Assembly: GCA_003640385.1 (NCBI GenBank)
Contig: RCAB01000004.1
Span: forward strand, 124,001-188,000
Length of the DNA stretch: 64,000 bases
Direction of reading: 5' to 3'
Source: Setaria digitata
Lineage: Eukaryota > Nematoda > Chromadorea > Rhabditida > Setariidae
Shown: piece by piece, positions 12,101-24,900 of the stretch
Layout of the letters: the number at the start of each line of letters is the position of its first letter
Position numbering within the stretch: the first letter of the stretch is position 1
Translations under genes and position numbers: made by a program
Notes under the pieces: model-generated
What the model was told of the DNA's origin: nothing
The model's input: only the letters and a program-made list of their open reading frames with translations
The model's database searches: none

Positions 12101-15100
12101 TATTAACGTTCCTTTTGTAATTAAGGAGGTAATAACTTGCTTCCTGTATGTGATCTTCTCAGTTTTGGTGTTTAATTTGTTGGTCAAATAAACCCATTGT
12201 TCTAAATAAATGATTAATAGATATTTGAAAAGTCGAAATCTAATTTTGAAGATTGGAAAAGGTTTGAATATAACTTGAGCATATCAAAGTTCCCATATTT
12301 ACGTGACAGTCCAATTTTTACCGCTTCTATTCCATTGCATTAGTTTAATTCCCTTGATATTACTATTACACCTTTCCCTCTCGCTTTCCATGATGTGTTT
12401 ATGCCCACCATTCTTTGTTGCTTATCATTTCAAAATTCTACAAGCAGTTTTATAGCATCGCTACGAGTTCTAAAAGTTCCAATTTGAAGGTTTGAAATAT
12501 TCACCAAATTATCCTTTTCTCCTTCCGTGATTCTAGATATTCGCGCATCACGTCCGTGATTAGATATATCTTTAACATTGTTATTTTACATGACGGTTTA
12601 AAGAAGTAGTAGTTCCTCTATTCCTGTTCGTTTACTTATTCATTTTTTCGTTTACTTATTCAGTCCATTTTTGGAATGACTTAAACTTATCTTTACAGTT
12701 ATTTTGCAAGTTGTTTCTCGATATACACATCAAGATTCCTTCAGTTTCGGAGTCTTTTGCGTTTTGTTCCGAAAAATGGTGTTCGGTGTTTTTCATTCTT
12801 TTCTACAGTAGTATAAGGCTACCTGTTGTTTTATTTATTGGATTGTCCAAAATCGCTTCTCAAAAACTATTGTGTCAACTTTGCTGCTTGTATGAGGTTC
12901 AGAAAAAAATACCAACGGGTGAAACGAGACTACTTACAGATATTTGATCGCATATTAGGAATTGAAATGTAATGTCAGGTTCACTAATGAGCTATTATTT
13001 TTTTGATACTGGAGCTAATTCAAGAGAGTATGTATATAACTTTGATTATATACATACTCCTCCAGGTTAAGATCAGCCACTGTTAACTCGTTGGCACGCA
13101 TTCTAGTACTACACTTTGACCTAACATTTCGCAGATGGATATGTTGGAGATCCAGAAGGCCTCAGTTCTCGAGCTTAATTGATGAGAGGAGAGCAAAAGG
13201 ACTGACTGAGCACTGCACGCCATGTGCAATCCATTTCAGATTCAAAATGAATCCTGTCGCTTCTGATATGGCCTGTAGAGGATTCACTTTCGTAAACTCT
13301 GTAGTTTGGAGCAGTGTGCGGAGGACGAAGCACCATTCATTTTAAATCTGGAATGTAGGGAGGAAATGAGAGTGTTGAGCAAACAGAAACCATCCACCCT
13401 TCCCGCAAGCTAGTCAGGGATAAGAGTGCGATGACGTTTGTTAGCATCATCGCTCTCAGCATCTCGGTCCTTCTGCCTCCTCATCTCTGTGTACGTCATC
13501 GCCAATCGCTAGTGTGCTAGACTCGAGTTCAGTCTTAATTAGATCCTTCAGGACACAGAGGACACTCCCACGTGTTTACTTCACTTCATGGCAGTTTTCG
13601 ATATAGCTGAAAGGCAGCTGCAAATATGTGCAAATGTTATGAGAGCAAAGAAATTTTAATTTGCTTCCGATGAAAACAGCTGGTGAACTTCAGGCCTCAT
13701 AGCAGACCCTCTAGTGATTGATGTTTAGCTGTACTTGCCCCTTTCAGCTGTGCAGTGAGCCGGATATGCTTCTGGCTAGCACGTGAACTGCTCGAGCAAA
13801 ATCATCTACCGGATGCACTGCCTCTCACTTCACAGCAAAACTGTTGTCAGCTGAAACGATTTCAGAAGTCTGAAGTGCCGTTATTGTGACTTCTAGAACC
13901 TTTTTAGTTTTCTTCGTACGTATCTATTTTAGCTTTCAGACTGCCTTCTGGCCCAGTCTTGCAGGACAGCAATTAAACTACGAACACTCACAAACCAGCG
14001 ACATTACATTTTTTATTTTTTTCTTTTAAAAATTTCTATAAAATCTTAATTTTTTTGAAAAAAAAAAGGAAAGGATGACAGTACCAAAACATGATGTCTT
14101 AAAAAAGAGTTTCTCACTACTTAACAGAGTCTTTAAAGTGCAAATCTGATGCGACAATGGATTAACAAAAAATACTGATTCCTTCCTTTGGCACATCGTT
14201 TTGTCGGTAGCCAAGAGCTATGGGTGTTCTGGGATTAAAATGTTTAAATTTTTAGTGGGGAAATTAATTTAGTTCTCGCCTCTTCAGTCTATCTTTTCAT
14301 ATAAATGTTTTGAACGAGGAATTGCAAAAACTTTTGACTGTACAAATGTCTGACTAGCCTACTGATCTGATCCTGCCAGCCTTCCAACTGCTAGTTTGCT
14401 CAAACAATTTTTTGGGAATAATTGCCCAAACGATTGAATTATAAACTCCACTGATGCTGAAAAACACTGTTACACACGACTAAAACTTTTCTCACCTTGA
14501 CAGCCTCACAATTACACATCGAAATAAATCAAACATTTAAAGAGAATTTAAATAAAAAAAGACTTCACTTCAGAAATTTGCCTTATTAAAGCATAGCTTA
14601 AATTCCAATTGAGATAATGTATGATTAGTGATAATCGATCGTTAAGCGACATGAAATAAATTAAGAAGGGAAGTCACGTATTCTGTGATCACGTATGAAT
14701 GAATGGATGACACTACCAAATTTACTCCGTAAGAGATGATGCTAATCAAGTTCTGGATTTTGTTCCTACAGCAGAAGTACATCATTATTCGTAGTTCAGT
14801 AACGTGAATTCTCAGGAAGCAAGAACAAGTAAAACAAGTGATAAACTTCTGTCCAAGTGCAGATTGGTTATCAGAATTATCGCTGGACATAAACAAAACG
14901 ATTATCAGCAATTATGATTCCTCGAAAATTTCGGACAGGAAATTTTCTATTGAAATTATGAGAAAAAACCCGAAAGAAATGATGATGAAGATTCGTTCTT
15001 TTTTTAAGAAGCTAATCTTTGGTAGGTGTGACAATTTCTGAAAATGGGCTTTCGATGATAATGTAAAGAAATGGAAACTCATTTAAAAAGAAAGCCTTTG

Positions 15101-16393
15101 CCTGAAATTAGATAATGATCGATGTTCATTGATGATTAGTGTGGTAAGGAAGAGGAAAATGCGGAACGTAGGCACTTAAAAGCCATAGCAAAGGCAACCA
15201 GTTTCTTTAAAAAATAAATTATGAACAAGAAAATAATGATGAGAAAGAGTATACCGGCACAGAATTAGAAAAGGGACAGTAGAAGTATGAGATTTTAAAG
15301 GATTTAAAATATACAGCTCTGAGATCCAGAGGACAGAATAGAATGAAACCGAATGAACTACAGTTTCTGTGAACAGCGATTAAAGTGTAGAAATTTCATT
15401 TTATTTATCAATATATTCATATTCCATACTTTATTTCCACTGGGTTATAATACTATTAAAAATGAGGAGAGGGATAGACGAACAAAACCTGACTTAATCG
15501 TTAAAAAAGAATTTAATAAATAAAGAAAAACTCGCAATAAAGGCCATCTCAATCAACTAACTACTATGCTACAAATATTCTGCAATGTAAATATGTTCCC
15601 ACTAATTTATTCGAGAGAAGAAATATTTTTCTGGAAATAAAATTTCAAACCATAATTTAATTTCCAACTTAGCCTTCAGCAGTTGTGGATCAGATTGCGT
15701 GATATTTTGGAGAAAAAAAAAAACTCAAATTTTCCAGTCATCTAATTATTTTATTAAATTTAAAATGAAATCTCGTTGAAAAGCCATACTGCTTCAAAAT
15801 TTACAAAGACCTGATTTGGGAATGATATGGAGAATGTAGAACGGTGTTACATTCCAGCAAGAACGTGCTTCATTATACCATATGGCAAGCCGAATAAGGA
15901 CAGGAGATTTGATATCAAGAAAAACAATGCTTTTTACATAATTGATTCAGTTCTCGAAGTAAAATTTTCATATGGGGAAAATTCTGTATTCGAGAAGGAC
16001 AGAAAAAGACAACGTTGGACGGAGAAAACAATAAAGCTAGCAGCATTTGCTTTCTAAGGATTGTAATTCACTTAAATATACATGTAAAAACCAAAATTTG
16101 CTCTAATTCTGGACGATACACATGGAAAAGATGAAACTGAAACATGGACATAAACGGGGTGGTTCAAACTGAAACTGGCGACTGAGGACCGGAAGGAACG
16201 CGATTCGCTTATTTGATTACTGAATGAGAAGATTGAGAAATCACAGTAATCAACTGATAAGCATTCAAACAGTTTTCAATCTTTCCGCTCAAAAAAATGA
16301 AAAAAAAAAAGGTACAAGATATTATAATCCATCATGGCAAACAAACTTGCATTTTGGTATGTATGCGACCGTTGTCTTCGATTTGGTTAATTT
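12101..16393. other. intergenic between convergent genes
   Basis: The 3' ends of BCKDHB (+) and TENT5 (-) face each other across 4.3 kb. There is a short inverted repeat at about 13026-13058 (arms GAGTATGTATATA and complement). Open frames in 12711-13345 and 15827-16057 show no domain and no good splice context. Nothing else is recognised. Confidence 0.5.
12187..12210 (+). terminator. candidate poly(A) signals of BCKDHB
   Basis: Two AATAAA hexamers, at 12187-12192 and 12205-12210, lie about 90-110 bases after the stop codon. This is a normal distance for a short nematode 3' UTR. The cleavage site itself cannot be seen. Confidence 0.5.
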
Positions 16394-19367
16394 CTAAACA
16401 ACAGGTATCCAGTAGGAAGCATTCGGTGGCAAATAAAGTAATGTTTGTCGAGGTGTATGTCCACAAAAGCCACCGATACAACTTTGTTGATAGTACATAT
16501 TGACGGATAACTGATAAGCCAACCTGTCGACCATTGATAAAGTTTGTCGTCGCTCATGTGACATTAAACAAACCGTACTCTCGCTGATTACTCGATATAA
16601 CAGCAGCAGGTAATCATATTTAGCCTGAACTAAATTTTAAACTTAAATTAAAGCTTAAATTTCGTTTCAAAAATTTAGTTCTCTAAAATACTGTACTGCT
16701 GATAGTCCAAGCATTTTCCAAATTTTTATTTTGTATTTTTCCTCTCACTTTAACAAGATCTAACTAATTACCAAAGTTTTTTCTTCATGTAGGATATTCA
16801 TAAGGTTCGAAGCCACTTGAAACAACTTCTGATGAGAAGCATAATTTCAGGGAAACGATGAAAGATGAAATTTGCAGGAAAATAAAATTGTTGATGTTAG
16901 AGACATTATTATGAAATGTGATAAATTAAAGGGTAACTTATCCCAAAAACCAAAATTTGAAACTTGGCTAGTGAAAGAGGAGATTACCACTGCAATTAAA
17001 TTTCAAATTCTAAGCTGACTGGAAAAACAGTAACCTGGTCCTCGGTACCAAAATGATTGTCAAGATAGGCGCGCAGCTTAACTTCTTGGCTACTGACTTC
17101 GGGGAAATCGATGAAAAAGCGCGAACACATATACCGCTCGAGCTGACGGCATTTACTTGGTCTAGCTGCTTTGTAACCACGGATTAGCAAGTGGCAGTAT
17201 TTCAGCAATCCTCCGCCACGAATCTCCTCAGGCCTTCGGGTATCAATCAGTCGTTCGTTCAGGTGTTGCAGCGCCTGCAAAAGCAATTCATTTCAGGTGA
17301 CATTGTGCTAAGTGAAGCACTGTGTTAATGAATTGCATCTAACTTCCTGTGGCACTGTATTCGGACTATGGCTCCTCTACATCCTAGACAGTGGAATTCT
17401 ACGTTTATCACTATTTAATTTCCAAAACTGGTTATTATTTGGCTGAAAGCTTACTGAAATTAAATCTAAATTCTTCACAGAAACAAATCAAATTTGTTTT
17501 TAATTTTTTATGTTACAACTGCAAATTATATTTCTTATTTTGGTTTTTTTTGTTCCAGAAGATTTTTTTATTGTAAATGTTTAAAACAAAACTTGTATTA
17601 ATTTCTTATAACTTTCAAAGAAATAAAAAAAAAAATGATGATCTACTATAAAATTCTGAGTAATCAGGAAAGAAAAACGAGGCAAAGAAATCTTCCGAAT
17701 TAATGGGAGTTGCTGTTGCATGCTTTTCTTACGGGATAAACCGATTTAAGTGAGATAGAAAGCTTAAGGAAAGTGATTATCTCTGATTAAAATTAAAAAA
17801 ATTGCTATTAGCTAATATACACCACTGAATGTTTTATTTTCTTCGTCTAAATTTTTTTTTTCCTTTTTTTGAGCAGCCTGCCAGGAGAAGGAGAAATACG
17901 TCAGTAATGAATGTCGTTCAAAATATAACATTTAAAAGTAAGTCTAATATTATGAGTGAAAAATAAATATCATGAATGAACAAACAGCAACCTTGTTAAT
18001 ATCACCAAACATGCTTTCAACGGTGATGATTGGTTTCGGATGGTCGGGCCGATCCAGCAAAACATCCAGGGTAATCTGGAAGCTATCAACGCTAAATTCG
18101 AACTGACGTCGCATTCGGTCCACAAATTTTAATTCGATGCATCGTCCGAAATCGTTGTGAAGAGAGAATAATGACCAACGGTCACCATCTGATACTTTAA
18201 CCATTTTTCGAATGTAAATATCTTTCAGAGTATTGGCTGATATTTTTTCTTTATTAGTCGATTCCGGCATTAGCTGTACCATAGCATCGAAAACAGCTGA
18301 CCTCACCTAAAATTATTTGTTTTATCATGATTTATCAATTCAATCTGAGCTTCTCGGTAAAATCTAATCTAATTACTTGAGCCATTCTGATATAACTTGT
18401 GAGTTCGATAGGGGAAAACATCTAGTGCACACTGAATTACTCATATTCTTACAACACTTTTTAAAGTTCATTTGCCTATATAAACTAAGGCGATATGAGA
18501 TCACACAGTGCTATTATCACTTCTATTAATGATTACATATACAATTCAAATTCAACAAGCTTTCCTAAGACTAAATTTAAAGTCGGCTTTGTAAACAATC
18601 TAAATGTTGGGAAAACTTTACTTCTATCGGTTGACGATTTACAAGTTTGGTTACCAAATATTTAAGCCGAAAAAAACACTAGACTACTAACACTGTCGAA
18701 GCTTTGTTCGCTCTCGAAACTCATTGGAAAAATCAAGTCGAGATCTGAATATACGAATTCTTCCGTTGCAACGACATATGATGCAGCACCACCATTCATT
18801 TTCACGTTTTTCGGACCAATATCTGCTGCACGCAGGCTGTCACGCACGCACACGATCAAATCATGCAGACGTACACTCAGAGTCGGGAAATTGCCCCTCC
18901 CGTGAATTTCCACTTGCTCATTAAGTACTGAACGTAATCGTTCCACCTGAGACAATCCAACAACACATGAATATATTTTCAATGTTCTGCACATAATCTT
19001 GATTTTGAGAATTTGATCCTCAGAATTCAGAAATGATAAAAATAAACGTAAAGAGAAAGTAAAAGCATATTTGGAATTTATCTGACAGTGTGATCCAAGT
19101 AGATCTGTGAGGTGGCAAGATTAAAATAGTTTCCAGTACCATATTTCACGTTTGAATCAGTTATACCGTTAAAATTGGTATTCGAATTTTTTTTAACAAA
19201 AGTTGAATGTTTTTTAAGAGTCAGGTGGGGAAAAAAACCTTCAAATTTAGATGAACAAACAAACGGAGAAAAAAATTGAGAAAGCTAGAGAAACAGATAA
19301 CCTGTGTTGGATTAAGCTCAGTCGTGCTTGATAAAGAATAAAGTTGGGAGCTACACTCCGATGACAT
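16394..19367 (-). CDS. tent-5: TENT5/FAM46 non-canonical poly(A) polymerase
   Basis: Terminal nucleotidyltransferase that lengthens poly(A) tails of chosen, mostly secretory-protein, mRNAs; the C. elegans homologue does this for innate-immunity effectors. Five phase-0 exons: 19367-19302, 18946-18692, 18306-17992, 17274-17035 and 16624-16394, giving 368 residues. Family blocks in order: [19 protein letters not shown]; the catalytic motif with NGGAAS and SDLDLIF (two aspartates); [74 protein letters not shown]. The start ATG follows an acceptor TTTCAG. Vertebrate members read NGSAAG where this reads NGGAAS; both fit the G[GS] nucleotidyltransferase pattern. The C-terminus is short, ending about 50 residues after the conserved HERRQTL block. 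No antisense partner or operon is seen. Identity is very secure. Confidence 0.96.
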
Positions 19368-22300
19368 TTTTGAAGCAGCCAAACTTGACGATGGATTGTG
19401 CTGAAACACGTTTTAAATATGACTGAACAACGGAATTTTATGCAGATTTTGTGGGACGCATAATTTAAACAATCTTAAAATACAATAAAAAGAAGTGTAT
19501 CATGGAGTATTTTTTTAGAGTTCAGCTATTTTATGCATAAGATTAGAATTTTTATTACAGAAGAAAAAGCAGCAAATTTATATCATTGTGAACCCTTGAG
19601 TAGGAAAGCGGTAATTAGTTTTAAGCAAATATAATCCTTTCCAAAATGCAAATTTTAGTGGACGTAGAGATTCAGTCACAATACACGGGATTGGTAGTAA
19701 ATTGTATAGAAAAAGATGGTGAGAAGATAATAAGGTCAAGAATGGCATAATGCAAGGATAAAGAATATCGAAGTTTTCTGCACGATTTCTAATTCATTTA
19801 CAATTAAAAATGTGTAAATAGGAAGACATTCACATCAGAAAGGAAACAGTTACGGAAAGCAGTTCGAAATGGGTCACTCTCCGTTATCACTTATCTGATA
19901 AAAAAAAAAATTCAATTTCAAATACTAAGGGAACATTTTTTGAGAAGCATTAAATCTACCGAGCATTACAAAACCAAAGTTCATGAATGAAACAGGCAGT
20001 AAAAGAAGCTTAATTAGCAGAGTGTAATTTACTGAGCATACGGATGTGGTGTGATATGATAGCAAGAGGAAATACATAACAACGTTCAGCTACTCGTTAC
20101 GAATGATAAGCATTGGAGCACTAATCTTTGCTTTTCGTTAGTTTCAATGATGATAGAGTAATCTTTGTCCGAGCTGTAGTCACAGCTGGATCCATTTATT
20201 TAAAATTCATTTCGCAGCTATAGGGCCACCAAACTTCATCAGTCTAAAAGCTTTTTGTTTGGTTCGAACTTCACTGCTGCGCCACTTTTCACAACTTGTC
20301 GGCCATAACTACTTGAGAAATGTCATATGAGTAGTAATAGTATAAAAATGATAAGAGTATAATTATTATGGGTGAAAAATGTGATGAGGTGATGGTGATA
20401 CTATCATAGTGAAGAAATGATATTGCTGATGTTTGTGATGGCGATGATGATCGTGATAATGATAACGCTTCATGATTGATTTTTTCGAGAACCATTCGCT
20501 TTTCTTGGCTTTACAACCGGAAGCGATGCAACAACAGAGCGCCAAACTGGACACGATAGCAGCATATGTATCTACAATTTCACTTAATGACGCGAACTCT
20601 CCTGTCATTCGGTACTCTGCCTAATGTCACAACAGCAATACTACTTGGACCAAAGCATCATCTCACTAACCTCTGACCCTCAGATTTTAGATCCTATAAA
20701 CGGTAGCAATCAAACACCGATTATGAGACAGCTTGATTGGAAGAATCCACTGATGAACGTTGACAGTATTCTTTTCGCTGTTAACCGTTCTTATCATTCC
20801 ATTACCTCCTTTCCCGAATATTTCTCGACCCCTGTTTTCCCGCCTTCTATCTTTTTTCATAATGAACACAGTTTCTAAAGCTTCAGTCAGTCTTGGATGG
20901 TAAAATCCCGGAAGCCATTCAGGATACTTTGAAAGGAGGATATCTTCTACAGCTGCTCATATGGCCTATTAAATTCCACTACTTTATAATTTTATTAAAT
21001 TGAGAAATGAACAAAATAAAAAAGGTAGCGAATAAAAATATTACGCGGTCAATCAAAACGAGTGAAACTGAAAGACAGGATCTTTTAAATGTGGAAGTGA
21101 ATACTTGAAATTAGGTTGAATTTGTATGAATCAAACTGAATTCTCTCAAAGATTGAGACTTTGTAATTACGGCCGCATAAACGCTGACTCGCGTTGTTAC
21201 TACGAACATTAAATGTACTAATGAGAAAGGCACATCTGTAAAAATGAAGGAAAAAAGAACGTAAATACCGAGAGAAATCAGTTTTAAATGAAACGTCCGC
21301 ATTCCGTTTTTTACCATTTGCGATATTAGTTTTCCCAGTTTCGGAAATAAAAACACATATGTCATCAGTTCTACACAGTGGCAAGTTCTCAGCTTCAGCA
21401 ATACGCTTACAGAAGTGGAAAAAGAAATTACACTACGATCCTACTAATTCAGTCACCCGAAAAGGAGTCGGTGCAGTCATTTCTGAAGTCTCTCCTGTAC
21501 ACCTTAGCACACCTAGTTAGAGTCAATCTCCTCGAAGGTCTACGTCAATATTCCAACTAGGAAACTGAATACTTTATGCTTACATGCTACATTCTTACAT
21601 TACGTCACCAATCGAAATATTTCTTCGAAAACTATGACGTCAACAATTGAAGTTGTCATATAAAAAAGTATTTACAGAAGCACATTTTTCGAGATTAATG
21701 GGATGATAGCGAGTGGACCCGAGCTTAGGCCTATTTATAGGCTTGAGTCCAGGGTCCACCCACCCGCACAGAATGAAATTTGAGCGTAGCATAGCAGCCA
21801 CTCGTGCATAGGCCTTTTCTGCGAAAGATCGGTGCAGCGCAAGGCCTTTCGCTGTTTAGACAGAAAGAGAAACGCCCAGAGCACTAACTCCTCTACCTGA
21901 GCTCCCTCTCGACATGACATCATCCTAGAGGTTGCCCAGTTGCTGCTGCTAATTTATTCAATATCCTTCCTCATTTCAAAGATTAATGAGGAAAGCACAA
22001 TTCCATCCAATTACTTTGCAGTCCACCGTCCTTCGGAACAGCTCCAAATAGAAAAGTGGCCTTTCTACTCGAGAACGGCCTATCAGAATGGCTCGAGAAT
22101 GCACTTCCATCGCTCCCTCTCTAAAATTTCTTTCACAGATGGTGTCATCAAAATTTGTCATAATAAAAAAGTCCGTGTCTTCGTCATCTACGCTTGCCGT
22201 GCACACGTCTACTCAAGCTCATGACATGTATCTGGAGGGAGTAAGGGAGTAAGGAAGTCTCCACTGCTGCGCGTAAGAAGAATGCTAAGATCGAGAATAA

Positions 22301-24629
22301 AACTAAACTGAATCAAGAAGAAATTTGGTGTGAACAACTTTTCGTGTCATTATATTAACGATGCTTGAAAAAGATCATGCTTAGCTGGAACTTGACCAAA
22401 AATAGTTGATGATTAAAGAAGCGAAAACTGTAAACACTCTTAAGCAGCTTTATTTTTCCACAGGATAGCTCAAACTGAGGTTTAACAATACCAGTGGCTT
22501 GACCAACTCTGAAAGGACAATGTTGGCATTCTGATTGTCCACGGAGAGGAAAGCGTTCGTGGCAAATTAAATTAGCATTACATTGAGGGAGAAAGGAAAT
22601 GGATCAGTAGGGAGGAAGCAGCATCTGTTTCTAAAAAAATCATTTCTACAAATATGCAATCATTTACTTCAGAAATGAACAGCTCTTAACTGATAACAGC
22701 AGGTGATAAGTGATTGAAATAACACAGATGTTCATTGTCAAGCAGATTATTTTGAGAGAAGTTAGCTGACATTATAACATAGTGTGTGTCGAGAGATTAT
22801 TTCCCGAAAATACTGTTTAACATATCGTTCCGTTCTAATTTTATCAGAGCCACCTTATATCTAACAACATCGCAGGCACTTTCATATTCATATCATCACG
22901 CTGTGAAATGCTTCCTTGCTCTAGCTGTTGCTGTTGACAAAGATAACAAAGTAGTGAAAAGTAAACTTGTCATTTTCCTTCTTCTACAGAAAAGATAGCA
23001 AAGTTAAAGTGAGAAATCATGTTTAATATCGATTGTCCGAAGACCAAAACTATATCGCTTTTCAAAGTGATTGATAAAGCCTCATAACAATTATCAAATA
23101 TTGTATTAGATCTTTGGAAAGAACAGAGATTGATTAAGAAACAATCGTTTTAACGATGAGCTATCTTACAAAGTGTAAACACATTTGGCTCAATGAAAAT
23201 TAGTTTTATAATATTGTAGGTTAGATGACAATAAGATGGAAGTATGTTTTCGATAATTTAAAGCAAAGTTCCTAACTAATCTAAAGAGAACTACGCATTA
23301 TTAATGGGACCTCATGAGTTTCAGTTGCATCTCAAATTTTAGGTAATTTGAATCACTAAAATGGAAGTAGAAAGCGTTGTATCGCCATTGTATATAACAT
23401 ATAGATCCATATGACCAAATCTACTCAAGATTAAATTGAATAGATGTACATTACAGTCTAGTATTTTCGTTTTAGCCAGAGAAAATTTTGAGATAAATTT
23501 ATAAGAGCAGTAGCAGTGAGGGAACAAACTTTACAGCTGAAAAATGTGAAACAGTAACTAATGCAAGCTATGTGTCAGTATGTAACGTCTCATTCTTCAG
23601 TCTAAGCTTCTGTAATCAAAAGTGTTGAGGAGGGTAAGTGACTACAGATGAGAACGTGAAAATTAAGCTTACGCAGTGAGTTTGAGAAACTCCTATTGTT
23701 TTTCTGAAATATTTACAAAAAAAACTTGCATTTTTTATCCCTTCAATAATTAAATCATGTAACTGTCATGCACAAATAAATGACGTCTGTCACTGTGTAA
23801 ATAAAAGAGGGGGCGATTAGCCATATAAGCAAATATGTGGTCAGGTAAATGTGGCAATTGAAAGTGTAAATAGGAGACTGGGGGATAGAATGGAATCAGA
23901 ATAAAAGTGAGGGAGAAGTGCAGTTGTGACGCACTGCGACTCTTCAGACTAGCAAGTGGAATTATGACGTACTGTGGCTATCTTGAATGGAAGTGAAAGC
24001 TACTTTAAAGCCACTAGGAGTGTAAGAAGGAATGGAAAAACATCGACGTGGAGGGAACAAACAAGGTTGTCATATCGATAGTATTTCTATGAGGAAATCT
24101 CTAAACCAAACTTGCCAAAACCTTTTAAAATGAACCTATAATAAGGATTACATCGCAACACATCCATAAACGATGGACATGGAAAAATCCATCCGACAAT
24201 TATTGCGAGCTAAGGTTATTCTGGAATAATCTTCAGATATTAGACGAATCTCTAGGTTTTTAAATTTCAATGAAACTTTGCTAAGTTCATGTCGCAATAT
24301 TAGAATGGGCAAAAACAGTTTTCTCAATGCGAGAAATCATACTTTGAATTGGAGTCTCTGCGAGACAGACTATTTCCTTTGGTTACAGAACACGAGCAAA
24401 ATTTGTATAAACCTTAAAATATAATCTTCGGCATCGTTGTCTCAGGTTCATTAGAAAAATTTCATGATCAGAAGATGGAACCGAATGCATTTATACGGTA
24501 TGACGATGAGAACGAGAAAGGAGGAGTGGGTAGTGGTAAGTAATCGTAACAGTAGAAAATAGGGAATAATTCTAAATTTGTTGACAAATTTAAAATATTG
24601 CTACTTGTTTCTCTTGCTCTCTTCTCTCT
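19368..24629. other. gene-poor interval
   Basis: No multi-exon gene can be assembled in these 5.3 kb. The most protein-like open frame is at 20608-20366 on the minus strand and is listed separately. A GC-richer patch at 21720-22230 has open frames on both strands (21976-22206 minus is one) but no recognisable domain. Much of 22.3-24.4 kb is plain AT-rich DNA. Confidence 0.45.
20366..20608 (-). CDS. possible small His-rich membrane protein
   Basis: An ATG-initiated open frame of 80 codons. It has a hydrophobic, Cys-containing segment (AAIVSSLALCCCIASGC, residues 16-32), then a basic stretch (KAKKSEWFSKKS), then a His-rich tail with HYHDHHRHHKHQQ. The order fits a signal-anchor or single-pass membrane protein, but part of the His run comes from a GAT/ATC-like simple sequence, which weakens the case. 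No neighbour suggests a role and I do not recognise a family. It could equally be an unspliced first exon or chance. Confidence 0.25.
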   Translation of the reverse strand: MTGEFASLSEIVDTYAAIVSSLALCCCIASGCKAKKSEWFSKKSIMKRYHYHDHHRHHKHQQYHFFTMIVSPSPHHIFHP

Positions 24630-24900
24630 CTAGATTTTAAGAATCGTCGAAAGTGTCGAAGAAAGCGGCCGGCACGTTCGAATTTCCAGAGCGATTTCAC
24701 CAAGAGTACGCGTGATGTATGATTTATGAGCTACGTAATCATCCACCAGAAAAGCGTGTGGAGCAAACTGAAGAAATTCCGTCAAATGACGAAGCTTGAC
24801 GTCCTCGAATACGTTTTCCCCACCCTGCCTTGCATGTCCGGAGACAGCGTAAGAAAGACAGTCTCTGAAGCACAAAGCTGCGTTGCTGTCCCAAGATAAA
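24630..24900 (-). CDS. candidate terminal exon, unidentified protein
   Basis: A 90-codon minus-strand frame runs from a good acceptor (CTCTCCTAG just above 24900) to a TAG at 24632-24630, in a locally GC-rich island. The translation looks natural, with blocks such as FEDVKLRHLTEFLQFAPHAF and YITRTLGEIALEIRTC. It starts in phase 2, so an upstream exon is required, and none of the nearby candidates (for example 26782-26740, which ends in phase 1) joins directly. The plus strand of the same island is also open, so which strand is coding is uncertain. No family is recognised. Confidence 0.35.
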
